From assembly GCA_002197995.1 (NCBI GenBank), contig NGZR01000001.1, positions 6,448,001 to 6,512,000 on the forward strand: a stretch of DNA of 64,000 nt, written 5' to 3'. Below are positions 11,138-21,409 of this stretch, piece by piece. The position numbers and the translations under genes were made by a program. A model generated the notes under the pieces. The model saw nothing but the letters and a program-made list of their open reading frames with translations, did no database searches and was not told the DNA's origin. The DNA is from Gaeumannomyces sp. JS-464. Lineage: Eukaryota > Ascomycota > Sordariomycetes > Magnaporthales > Magnaporthaceae. How positions within the stretch are numbered: position 1 is the first letter of the stretch; the number at the start of each line of letters is the position of its first letter.

Positions 11138-12341
11138 ATGGCGAAAACAACTGAAGATGCGCCAGTCACGGGTAGGTAATATTATAAAAAAAAGACTTTT
11201 TTTTTGCTTAAGCAACTACCTGCTGGCTTACCTGTCGCATGCCGCGCCCCTGCCTCATGACGGCCTTAGAATGCTTATAACTAACCGATACCCCGCGCCC
11301 GCGCATCGCGACGGAGGAAAGGCGCGCAGGACGACGCCCAGGCGGCGCCAGACTACGACGACGCCCTGGACAGCATCGTGGGCTGGAACATCAACCGCAA
11401 GGACAGCACCGTCACGCTGACGACGAAGCGCTCGACCGATGACACGCAACGAGAGGTGCCCGAGGAGTGGGTCCAGCGCGTCAACGAGAAGAAGCTGGTG
11501 GACTACTGGAGGTCGTTCAAGAAGCCGCGCGAGGTCACCATCAAGTGCGCCACCTACCGCGTCTTCCAGATCCTGGGCCACAAGCCCGGCAAGCAGCCCA
11601 GGCTGCTGATACACTGGGTTCGGCTACACGGCCGACCCCAAGGACGGGTCCGCCAGCTGGGAGCCGCTCGACGTCATACTGCGGTCCGGCGAGGCGCTCG
11701 TGCTCGAGTACCTGCGCGCCAACGGCCTGACCAGGCAGCTCACGCCCAAGAAGCGGGGTCTTGGCGCCGCCGCCGCCGCAGCAGCAGCAGCCGGCAACAC
11801 CACAACCACAACCACAACCACAACCACGACCCCCGGCCGCGGCCGCCGGGCCAGGACGAGCTCGCCGTCTGCGCCCGACGACGCGGGCACGACAGGAACG
11901 CCGGCGACGACGTCCAGGAAGCGCCGCGCCAAGTCGGAGGCGCCGCCCGCCAAGCGCGCGCGCAAGAGCGACGGCGTCGGCGCCGCAAAGGAGGACCGGT
12001 CGTCGCTGCTGGGGAAGGATGGCGCCGGCTCCGAGGCCAACAGGTTGGCGCTGGTAAAAGTCCCGGCCAAGAGGGGCAGGCCGAGCCTGGCCTCCAAGGC
12101 TGCCACCGCAGCAGCATCATCAGCAGCAGCAGCATCATCATCATCCAAGGCGGTCACTGCGGCCTCGTCGAGGCAACCGAGGACCTCGGCGGCGGCGGCG
12201 CAGAGCAGCGGGCTGTTCAGGCTAGACCTCAACATCAGCGGCATCCCGCACAAGGACATCCAGGAGCTGCTCAAGCTCGCCACGCAGCTGACGGCGCAGG
12301 GGAGGTCGGTGTCGGTCAGCACAAAGGTCACCCCGCTGTGA
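11138..12341 (+). CDS. Chromodomain protein with Thr/Ala-rich basic tail (frame break)
   Basis: Exon 1 is short (11138-11171, MAKTTEDAPVT), followed by an intron 11172-11321 (GTAGGT...AAAG) and exon 2 to 12341, about 350 residues. After an acidic start the segment YRVFQILGHKPGKQPRLLIH leads into a chromodomain; the conserved WVGY (usually WKGY) is only obtained if one extra base at 11618-11621 is removed, and WEPLDVILRS then follows as the second half of the fold. Upstream, ALDSIVGWNINRKDSTVTL may be another partial chromo-like fold. The C-terminal half is low-complexity with a CACAAC repeat giving a Thr run (about 11800-11827), poly-Ala, nuclear-localisation-like KRRAKSEAPPAKRARK and an ordered end (FRLDLNISGIPHKDIQELLK). 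A nuclear histone-binding role is likely from the family. Confidence 0.78.
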
Positions 12342-14833
12342 TGTCGGCGGTGATGACGGGCGATGGGTCTGGGTGGGGGTTTCCATGTTTGTGGTTTGTG
12401 GCGGTGACTATGCCTTCATGGCTGTTGTCTTTTTTGCTTTTCTGGCGCCCATGTCCGGCCGGCCTCGGGAATTCAAGGCTCATGGTGGACTAGTAAAATT
12501 TTCTGTTAGGGACAGGGGGTTTGGGGGCTTCTCATCCATGGTCTCGGTCTCTTTTTTCTCCCTCACTTATCATTACCCATGTTATTGCTACTCCTTGCCC
12601 CCTTTTTTTCTTGCTGTTGTTTCCCGCCCTTTGGTTGGCCGATCGGCTTCGAGGGACGGGGTACATTCTGTCTGTGTCTTTTTTGCTGATGTCGGGAGTA
12701 TTGGGAGCGATCTTGCTGTAGAGTCGTGGGCCGGAATCTCTGAGGGTGTCAAATCTGGTGGGCGCGGCAACCCCCTCGCTGTTTCTGGGGATAGAAGCGG
12801 CGCGCAAATCTGGTTTCGTTTCTAGGGATCTGCTCGCTCTTTCTTTCCTTGTTGTGTTCGCCCCTTCTGTCGCATCGCATCGTCTGTGCATTGCTGTATT
12901 TCTCTTGTTTGCCGCCGGCAGGGGTGTGGCATCACTTTCTCGGGACAACCCTTTCCGCCCTCTGCGCCTCCTATGCGTGTGTGTTTGTTTCGCACCCCCT
13001 TTGGCGCCGCCACCAATGTGACAGGTCTGTCAAGTTTTGGGAAGGCGTTGTCGCTCGCGGATCGCCTGCCGTGACTTACCTCCAGGCGGTTTTCTGTCCG
13101 GAATGTTTCGTTGCCGGACCCCCTGGCCAGCCCTCCCTGCCATGCTCGTTCGGGGCCCCGCAAGGCTGTGCAAAATGTGTGTGCTGTCATTGAGTTCGAG
13201 CGTCAGCGGCAGCGGCGGTAGCGGCGTGAGATTTGATTTGTTGCGCTGCGGGTCCCTTCCCCCTCCCGTCGTCGGAGCGCGGCAGCACCGCGGATACACG
13301 CCAATGCCGCCCCCCTAGTCGCCCATCAAACACCGCTGCGCCCGCTGGACGGGGCTTTTTGACGGCTCCAACCTGGCAGCACACGATGCTTACAAGTAGT
13401 GCATGCACACACACCTTATCTCCTCACCTTGGCACGTATCCGGATGTGCTTGCTCCCCGGATTTTCGGATCACCTTACAACGAGCAGCTATGAGTAAACG
13501 GCAAGCCGTTTTCCATCGTCCCTGTCGCCGCCCAGATTTCTATTTGTCACATCTGGCGCCTGTTGACCCCTTCTTGCGAGCCGAGCTGTAACACATACTA
13601 CCTACCTGCCTCAGCGCAAAGATCGGACGAGGTAGCACTGCTCGAAGACGCCGGACCTAGCTCTACTGCTTGAGCTGTAAGCCCACGGTCCTCGTGCCTA
13701 GAAGATTCTGTGCAGGGCTGACAGCAAACCGGCCGGCAGCTCGGTGACATCGGGCGACTGGTTTGGACGGAATATGTCAATGTAATATCGTCGCCTCCCG
13801 AGGTGCCTGTCAGTCGCTTTTGGCACGCACATGTAACTTGACACGCCCGAGCGGTGCGCACTGAGATCAGTTGGATATCGACCATCGATCTTTGGCACCC
13901 CGGCTTCCAGAGCATCTCGCGTGCCGGCGGCGGATGCGACGCACGAGCAGCATGGAGGCCCAAGGCGGGCTCGGATGCGACCGATGGCGCTCCACTGTGG
14001 CCCCAGAGCCTAGGCCTGCTCGGATCCAGGCTCGTATGCCCCAGCCGCGCACCGCCACCCAGCATGACAGCTAGGGTCTGGGGTTTGGCAGGCAGCGCGG
14101 AGGTTATCGTGGATAGCATTCTTCCCGCCCCTCGAGAGCGGGGGGCCCCGTTTTTTGTGCGGCTCTCGCTGAAGCGCGAGTTGCGATTGGCTCGCAGGAA
14201 TTTTCACAGCCAAGAGGCGCCATCGCGTTTCTCCTCCACAAACAAATCGATGCCCTTGTTTGGTGTTTGGTGATCGCCTCAGGGTCCCAAGGGGATCCAG
14301 AGGCTGGGCGACAAGCTGCTCTCCCGCCGCGATCTCCCTCGAGAATGCGATAGGCTGGCCAGAGTGGACGGGACCCTCTGAGCGCTACCTCTTCGACCCT
14401 TGGGCCGCCTCTTGGCCTGCCGCGAGTTCGTGATGTTTTCTGTTTGGGCCTCGTTTCCCGCGACCCCCTGCAACGCCCGCGCCTGCAAACGGAAGTACGG
14501 CAGGCAGCCTGTGCAGCGTGCACGACATGTTGGGCGTCTGGTGTCTGGGCACGCCAATTCCGCTGGCGAGAGCCCTCACTTCCCTGAGCATCGCGCCCAC
14601 CCTCAGCTGGATATATAAGGACCGGTTCTGACGCCCTCAAGTCCGTCAACTTCTCTTATCCTCATCATCAACCAACACAACCTCTTCATTCATCCTCTTC
14701 TCTTCTCTTCTCCTTCAGGACAGGCTTCCGGTTTCCTCTTACAATCCATATTAAACATATTTCTCCGCGGCCCGGTGCCTTTCCTACAGCCACGACTATC
14801 CTGTACCACTCCATTCTCACAACTCTCATCAAA
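12342..14833. other. Long intergenic region, no gene seen
   Basis: Nearly 2.5 kb. The first 700 bases are rich in T and C on the + strand and may be the 3' region of the chromodomain gene. No frame longer than about 180 codons and none with recognisable motifs is present. The last 250 bases are the promoter of the secreted-protein gene. Confidence 0.5.
14611..14620 (+). promoter_or_regulatory. TATA box of the Gas1/Egh16-like gene
   Basis: The sequence ATATATAAGG lies about 215 bases before the start codon at 14834, followed by a pyrimidine-rich CT tract (about 14650-14720) of the kind found at transcription starts of strongly expressed fungal genes. Inference from sequence only. Confidence 0.6.
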
Positions 14834-15664
14834 ATGCGTTCCACCCACCATCATCTCCGCTTTCCTCCTGGCCGGTGCCGAGCTCGTCGCTGGCCACGCT
14901 GCCATCATTGCTGCTACTGGTGACGCCGGTGGCTCTGGCATGGCCCTTGGTATTGATACCGCCACCCCCCGCGATGGAACCCGCCGCAACCCCTTCCAGC
15001 AGGACGCCACCCGCTTCAAGGGCGCCGCCGCGGCGACTGTCGGCGAGACCCTGGGCGGCGGCACCAACAACGTCGCCGCCGGCACCACTGCGATCATGGC
15101 CGAGACTGGCGACCAGCTTCCTCAGGTCTCCCCTGGCGGCGAGCTCACCATGACCCTGCACCAGGTCAACGGTGACGGCGCTGGCCCCTACACCTGCTCC
15201 ATCAACGCGGACGCTACTGCCCAGCAGTGGACCCCCATCACCGTCAAGACCTCGCCCCCCGGCCAGAACTCGCGCAACCGCCAGGGCTCCGCCACCGACT
15301 TCCCTCTCGTCGCTGCTATCCCCGCGAACCAGGCCTGCACCGGCAGCGTGGCCGGCCAGGATAACGTCTGCCTCGTCCGCTGCGAGAACGGAGCCCGCGC
15401 CGGCCCCTTCGGCGGTATCGTCCCCATCCAGATGGGCGCCGCCGAGGCCGCGCCCGAAGCCGAGGCCCCGCCGCTGGCAACGCGACCGCTCCCGCCAGGG
15501 CTGCCAAGGGTGCCAAGTCCGCCAAGTCCGCGAAGTCCGCCAAGGCCAACAGGGCCGTTGCCGCCCGCGCCAACCTTGCCCGCGAGATTCTCCGCAGGGA
15601 GGCCCTCCTCCGCAAGGTCCTCAAGCGCCAGTCTGTCGAGGAGGACGAGGAGGATGAGGAGTGA
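14834..15664 (+). CDS. Secreted Gas1/Egh16-family protein (two compensating frame breaks)
   Basis: Family of small secreted fungal proteins first known as infection- or appressorium-expressed (Egh16, Gas1/Mas3). About 276 residues. If one extra C at 14844-14846 is skipped the start is an ordinary signal peptide ([20 protein letters not shown]) with mature protein starting at [13 protein letters not shown]; a second change, one missing base near 15468, opens the true C-terminus and its TGA at 15662. The conserved core is visible: [39 protein letters not shown], and the cysteine-containing [20 protein letters not shown]. The C-terminal tail is unusual: an [12 protein letters not shown] repeat, a basic helix [17 protein letters not shown] and an acidic end (EEDEEDEE). 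It has a strong TATA box. Expression during host contact is known for relatives, not shown here. Confidence 0.85.
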
Positions 15665-16504
15665 ACACCTTCTCTCTCTCTCCCTCGACCGGTGGAGTTT
15701 TGTTTTGTTTCTGAGAGATTAATTTCACGATACCATGACACGGCTACACACGGGGTCCTGTTTAGACGGAAATAACACGGAGAATAGGAGGAAGAAAAAA
15801 AAAGGATACCCCCGGGACGCCCCCCTCCGACGGCGCCCGGGCCCGTGGATGTGCGCAGGAATGGTCATCCGCTCGGCCGGACCGTGGAGACGCCACAAGG
15901 TTAATAAGACGCGGCCACAACGAGCGTCGGGCGCGTGCCAGTCACCGCAGCCCTTGGATTCGGATACCCAGCGAACGAGACCTTGGCGGTTTTTGAGTCC
16001 CCATGGCTGGGAAGCATAATACCCCTTTGGAAGACAGGCCCGAGACAGTGGGATTTTCCATATTGTAACATTAGAGTATAGGATGAATGAAGAGTTGGTG
16101 ATCGACTTTCCTGTTCTTTGTGAAGTGTGACGTTTCCGCAATCGACTTGAATGGTAATGTTGCCACGAAGCCCGCATTCAGTTTGTTCCTCCCAAAACAC
16201 CTTGCTTGTCAGACAGGCGAGACTTGGTGGCCCCTTCGAACAGGTGCTCAAACGGTTTGACTTGTCAGGTGAACGCTCCTTGTCGGTCAACACTGTCAGT
16301 GGCGGACCACCCTGGGGGTTGAAAAGCTCTGTGCTTCATCTCATCTGCCCCATCAAGCCCTGAGCCCTACGCCAGGTGGGACGGGGCTTGCATGTCATAT
16401 CCACCGCCGTTGATAAATCAGGAACTCGTCGACCCCGTCGCCGAACGAGTCGTGTCAGCCATGTGCCACGCCTGCAGCCCCCTGTCCTCAACAACCTTTC
16501 CTTG
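15665..16504. other. Intergenic, no gene seen
   Basis: About 840 bases between the secreted-protein gene and tRNA-Leu. Probably 3' region plus spacer; no coding or RNA signal recognised. Confidence 0.4.
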
Positions 16505-16599
16505 GGCAAGATGGCCGAGTTGGTTATGGCGTAGGATTAAGGTGATATCACAGTCTTCCTATGGAGAAATCCGCGTGGGTTCAAGTCCCACTCTTGTCA
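16505..16599 (+). tRNA. tRNA-Leu (AAG), with intron
   Basis: Acceptor stem GGCAAGA pairs with TCTTGTC, discriminator A. D-arm TGGCCGAGTTGG, anticodon stem TAGGA/TCCTA with loop TTAAGG giving anticodon AAG, then a short intron of about 13 bases after position 37, a long variable arm typical of class II tRNA, and T-arm GTGGGTTCAAGTCCCAC. T-runs follow as Pol III terminator. Confidence 0.9.
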
Positions 16600-16861
16600 A
16601 TCCATTTTGTTTTTGCTTTTCCGTTGGCCAAGGTCCCTTTGGTTGACCTTTGTGCTCCCATGGCATGCACAGTTGGCATTTTACCTGCTGCCATGGAAGG
16701 TAAAAATAAGCAAGTAGGGATTAGCTGTTGCAGCTTTCATGTGCTTATGTTCTTGGTTGGAATGTGACTGGGATGGTGAAAAAGACCAAGGTCGTGGGTC
16801 GTCGGATCAAGGGCTACTAACAAAAACGTAATGCCCCAAACCATTCAAAACGTAGCCTAGA

Positions 16862-16973
16862 CGACAACGACAAGATTCGAACTTGTGCGGCCGAAGCCAT
16901 TAGATCGCTCAGAAACCGCCGAATCGCGGACTCCGGTTCGAGTCTAACCCATTAACCACTCTGGCACGTTGCC
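16862..16973 (-). tRNA. tRNA-Ser (CGA), with intron
   Basis: Minus strand. Acceptor GGCAACG/CGTTGTC; anticodon stem TTAGA/TCTAA with loop CTCGAA, anticodon CGA; an intron of about 30 bases follows position 37. Long variable arm (TGGCTTCGGCC) and T-arm ACAAGTTCGAATCTTGT. It is convergent with tRNA-Leu, 262 bases away. Confidence 0.9.
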
Positions 16974-17427
16974 TGACGCCGATTGGATGGCTTCAGAGAC
17001 TCGCGGGTGCGTCCATCAGCGACGCTTCTCCACACTCTGGCCGTTGGAGCGGGGGCGCCTGTCTAGAATTTTTCTCCAGTTGGGGCTCCCACCAAGACTT
17101 CCGCCCTCCTTGTCTGGCACCATAAAACATCAGCAAAATGATGCCGGCCGCGGGTTTTTGGAAAAGTGATGCTTGGGTGACAAACATGACGTTAATCTTA
17201 CGACACAGCCCCTCCGGGTCCCGCAAGCTCGTTTCCTTATCTGGGACGCGGGTGCACTGAGTGGGATGCCTTTGGTATCGGTGCGACTGTCGTCTTTGTC
17301 CAACGGCCTACACCTCCCGCTACCTCCTGGGCATCGTGACTCCTGAGCACTGTGTCCGCTCCGCTACGCACATCTCCGAACCAGTCCTCCTGTCACGCCC
17401 GCCTCATCACCGGCCAAGCAGCCCGCC
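16974..17427. other. Intergenic, promoter of methyltransferase
   Basis: About 450 bases between tRNA-Ser and the methyltransferase start. No other feature recognised. Confidence 0.35.
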
Positions 17428-18100
17428 ATGCCCAGCGACTTCGACAAGAAGGAGTACTGGCACGACCGCTTCTCCTCAGAGACCGAGTTCGAGTGGCTCG
17501 CTCCGTCCGCAACTCTCATGAACGTGATGGAGCCGTACCTGTCGCGCCTCCCCGTGACGGCCCGCATCCTCCATTTGGGCTCCGGGACGAGCGACCTTCA
17601 GAACCACCTGCGGCAGCGCGGCTTCCTGGACGTCACCAACGTCGATTACGAGCCGCTGGCCCTCGAGCGCGGGCGGCAGCTCGAGGCGCGCGCGTTTGGC
17701 GGCGACGTCAGGACCCGCTACCTGGTGGCCGACGTCACCCAGCCCGACCTCGCCGCCCGGCTTTGTGGCAGCGACGGCAGCGGCGGCGGCGATGGTGTTG
17801 CCTCTCGCCCGTTCGACCTGGTCATCGACAAGAGCACCGCCGACGCCGTCTCGTGCGGCGGCGACGAGGCGCTGCTGGCCATGCTGGCCGGCGTCAGGGC
17901 CTGCATAGCGGACTCGGGCCGCTGGATCTCGCTCAGCTACTCGGCCACGCGCTACCGCCGCGACGGGCTCCCTTTCCACGTCGAGGTCATGGACAGGCTA
18001 CCCACGCCCAAACTGAAAGAAAAACGACCCGGATATTTTTCATTGGGCCTATCTACTTAGTCCGCGGAGCATCGCGGGTGTTTCCTCCCGCCTAAGCTAA
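17428..18100 (+). CDS. Class I SAM-dependent methyltransferase, METTL13/EEF1A-KMT-like (frame break)
   Basis: About 223 residues, single exon. The start FDKKEYWHDRF, the following EFEWL, the SAM-binding motif RILHLGSGTSDLQNHL (motif I) and VTNVDYEPLALERGR (motif II acidic residue) match the small fungal methyltransferases related to the N-terminal domain of METTL13, several of which methylate elongation factor 1A. FDLVIDKSTADAV is motif IV. Near the end an A run at 18020-18024 carries one extra base; removing it replaces a premature TAG by DPDIFHWAYLL, the conserved C-terminal motif, and the frame ends at TAA 18098-18100. No signal peptide or membrane segment. Probable cytosolic protein-lysine methyltransferase; target inferred only. 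Confidence 0.8.
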
Positions 18101-18292
18101 TGTCCAAGTTGGGTGCCTTGGTACCTAATTAAGATAATTGATTACATCCTCACGAAAACAAGTTGAAGATGACTGCCATGCCATACTTCCTTCCCACAGT
18201 TGCCGTCGTCCAGCCAAATGCCGACTGATAGCAAAAAAAAGGTGAAACTGATACAAGTGGTTAAGAGGCCACCGTTATCCCGACCTCCATCA

Positions 18293-19111
18293 TCAACGCA
18301 GCCGCGGCTTGCCACCAAGCAGGCGCCAATACTCAGCCATCAGCTTCTTCAGATCCACGCCCAAGAGGTCGGCACGCACCTCGGTGGTGCCAGCGTACCC
18401 GCAGTACTCGACCTCGATGGCCAGCTCCCACTTGCCCTGGGTGCTCCTCAGGAGGGGCGGGTACCACAGCGCGAAGACGTCGGACTCGTGGCCGGTACCC
18501 TTGAGGGCCGCCTCGCGCCCGCCCGCGGGGTGCTTCCGCCAGTAGTCGAGCAGCATGTCGGGCTGGTGGCGGTGCAGCGCCTCCTCGGGCTCCCACGTGT
18601 TGGCGCGGCCGAGCCCCTGGTTCCACAGGACCAGCATCACGACCTCGTCCGTCTTCTCGTGCACCCTGTGGTTGATGATGCGGGCGACGCCCCGCATGTC
18701 GGGCGGCTCTTGCGGCGAGCCGTCGGCGTGGCACGGGATCCTGCTCTTGTCCAGCCACGAGGCGTAGAGGAGTCGGCGTCTGCTGCTGGGGCTCGGGGCC
18801 GGGGAAGGGTCTTGCTCGTCCTTGCCGATTTCTGCATCTTGCTTCACTGGAGCTGTTCTTGTTGCTCAGCTTGGGGGGGAAAAAAGCATTACTCTTTGAG
18901 AAACAAAACAAATGGCGGATTTCATGGCGACAAGGGTCTCAAGTCGGAAAAGCAGAAAGTTCAAGCTAGTGACTGTACTGGATGGTCCGGTTCAGGGGCC
19001 TGCATGAGGTGTCGAGAAGGCCGAGATCTAACCTTTGGTAGGCGTTCCAGCCTCCTGGTCGCCGCTCTCATCATCGCGGGGAGGAAGTCCGCGGACAAGC
19101 TTTTTCGGCAT
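18293..19111 (-). CDS. Small chromodomain protein
   Basis: Two exons on the minus strand: 19111-19033 and 18864-18293, intron 18865-19032 (GTTAGA...TGAG), about 216 residues, no frame break. The N-terminal third is charged and disordered (MPKKLVRGLPPRDDESGDQE). The chromodomain runs from about residue 75: MRGVARIINHRVHEKTDEVV, then MLVLWNQGLGRANTWEPEEAL and a C-terminal helix QPDMLLDYWRKH. The canonical aromatic residues are partly replaced (VLW for the usual VKW), so methyl-lysine binding is uncertain. A second folded segment, ELAIEVEYCGYAGTTEVRAD, follows. It sits among five tRNA genes. No integrase or other transposon domain is attached, so it is not an obvious retroelement remnant. Confidence 0.75.
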
Positions 19112-19796
19112 GATGGCGATGGCTCCGTGCTGGTCACGGCTCAACCTTTCCGCTTCATTAAGATGACAGGGAAAAGGGATGATGATGAAAACGCTGAGGC
19201 AGGATGAAAAAGGACTCTTTTGGCGTTTATAATAACATGGCACTCTGGAGGGCAGGGGCACGCAAACAAGCAAACGTAATTAACATATGGAAACTGACGG
19301 AGGATATAGAGATGCTGATGGAAGCACTCCGCCTTTGGATATGTGTGTTTGATCCGAGACAGCCAGATCTCCAACTGCATGCTGTTGGCAGAGCCACACG
19401 CAAACAGCGCATCTGGAGATCGTGTGATGGTCGTCTATAAGAAAGCCAAACATGAAAATGTGTGCGCCGTCCACTGACGCAGCAAACCACCATGTCTTTT
19501 GCGTCTATGGCTTAGACCATGTTTGATGCCCCAACCATGATATTTCCCTATGTATATTTTCTCGCTGTCCTTTTAACGGTGTGGTTTTTCGGTATCGTCT
19601 TGTACGCTCCTGTCTCCTAAGGATGCCTTACTCTTATCTGCCAGTTTAGTCGCTCGCCAACCGCGACAACCCGATATCTGACGACCTGATGCTTGCTCAG
19701 ACACGCTGGGCCGTGACTATGGGACCAAGGGGGTCCGACCCATCCCATCCCTGATGGGCAAACGCCCCGGCCCCGGCAAACACCCGACGGGGATAG
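19112..19796. other. Intergenic, no gene seen
   Basis: Spacer of nearly 700 bases between the start of the small chromodomain gene and tRNA-Gln; contains the promoter of the former. No coding signal. Confidence 0.35.
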
Positions 19797-19882
19797 GGTC
19801 GTATAGTGTAGTTGGTTATCACATCAGGTTCTGATTCACGGATCGTCTCCTGATGACCTGGGTTCGAATCCCAGTATGACCT
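19797..19882 (+). tRNA. tRNA-Gln (CTG), with intron
   Basis: Acceptor GGTCGTA/TATGACC. Anticodon stem TCAGG/CCTGA with loop TTCTGA, anticodon CTG, followed by an intron of about 13 bases; T-arm CTGGGTTCGAATCCCAG. A T run follows directly. Confidence 0.9.
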
Positions 19883-20366
19883 TTTGCCATAGCCGATGTA
19901 AGGTCACGGTGGCCGCCAGCTTTGCTTTTTTATGCGAAATCACAGCATCTGCCGTTGATTTTATGCGCAGGAGGCAAGCAGACTAGGCTCCAAGACTAGC
20001 AGGAGGCGAAGTTGGTTTTATTAGTAGGAACTGCTCGACGGAGCAGATGAAGCCCGCACATTTCGTTTTTACTTTCTCCCTGGGGCTTTTTGTCCCCGAC
20101 ATTTTGCCCTGCCCGGCGTGTTATTTTCTAATGCTCACTTGCTTGGTCCATGACATGCGGACATGAATGAAAATTTTCCTTGGGGCTGTGGGTCAGGTCC
20201 ACGGAGTCGAGGACGGCAAGGACGGGGCTCCCTGCTTTCCTTGGGGCTCGCCTTCTCGCCTCGCCACTTTGGGCCGTCGGAACCACTTACACGCCGAAGC
20301 TCTCGCAGATCCGAGCCGGAGCTACAAAAAACCGATGGGGACCCTTAAAGAACACCCATTCACACG
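19883..20366. other. Intergenic, no gene seen
   Basis: Spacer of about 480 bases between tRNA-Gln and tRNA-Leu; nothing recognised. Confidence 0.35.
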
Positions 20367-20494
20367 GGCAGGATGGCCGAGCGGTCTAAGGCGCTAGCTT
20401 CAGGACAGCCTTACGACGAGAGGTTCGCCTTTCCGAGGGCTGTGCTTGTCTGCTAGTCACGCAAGTGGCGTGGGTTCGAATCCCACTTCTGTCA
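20367..20494 (+). tRNA. tRNA-Leu (CAG), with long intron
   Basis: Acceptor GGCAGGA/TTCTGTC, discriminator A. Anticodon stem CTAGC/GCTAG, loop TTCAGG, anticodon CAG, interrupted by an intron of about 46 bases. Variable arm TCACGCAAGTGG, T-arm GTGGGTTCGAATCCCAC. Confidence 0.9.
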
Positions 20495-20728
20495 TGGTAG
20501 CTTTGCTTTTGCTGAAAATGAGCACGGAAACATTGCATTTTATACGCGGTAGTAAACCTGCTTATTGTAAATGTTTTTCGTTTTGCTTTTAGCAAAAGTG
20601 TCGGTTGTAAAGCGAGAAACGAATCGTGACAAGGCTGCGGTTGGAAACAAAAAGGGGCAAATTTACAAGGAATTAAAAAGAAAAGAAAAAGGAATAAATT
20701 AGTGCATTGCAAAGGATGCACTTGTACA

Positions 20729-20815
20729 CGCCCCAGGCGGGATTCGAACCCGCAGCCTTGGGATTATATAGCGGATATAAAAGTCCCACGCTCTGACCAG
20801 TTGCGCTACCAGGGC
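20729..20815 (-). tRNA. tRNA-Lys (TTT), with intron
   Basis: Minus strand. Acceptor GCCCTGG/CTGGGGC; anticodon stem TGGGA/TCCCA, loop CTTTTA, anticodon TTT, intron of about 13 AT-rich bases; T-arm GCGGGTTCGAATCCCGC. Confidence 0.9.
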
Positions 20816-21409
20816 TGTGTGTTTTCCGACTCAGTTTGGTGTAGTTTTATTTCACTTTGCATGCCTGATGTGGGGAAGCTTCCGTGGTTCGCCCTTTTCT
20901 TTTTTGGATGGAATGCATGTCTAAAAATAGCGTCGTAGTTCTCGACGGGGATGATGAAATCGTTGCATTTGCTCACCTTGTGGAAGGGTTCCTACTGGTG
21001 AATGCAGGGTGTCTCTGCGGCACAAAGCTCGTTCTCTCGGAGAATCGCCTCCTCAGCAAGTTAACACCAGCTGGACGACGCCGTGGATGTAATGTTCACG
21101 CGGGAGGTGGGTGTTTTACACCCTCCATATTTGGGCGATAACTGGCGGGCCTGTTTGCACCATCTTAGCGTGATTTCAGTATTGCCAGTCAACTTGGCTG
21201 ATGACGCACGTTGGTGGGCTGGAGCTGCAATGAGCCCACCAGGCCCAAACTGGGGGACCACGAACGGTCGTCAACAAACGTCTCTCACCTCATTACGCAG
21301 AATCTCCCTGTTTATTCTTGGGGTATCGACACTCGTCACGGGCTCGCGCAAAGACCGACTCGCGGGCGCGTAATTTCTCACTGTCAGACTTTAATCACTC
21401 GTGGCGAAG
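20816..21409. other. Intergenic, promoter side of GH64 gene
   Basis: About 590 bases between tRNA-Lys and the glucanase start. No gene recognised. Confidence 0.35.
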
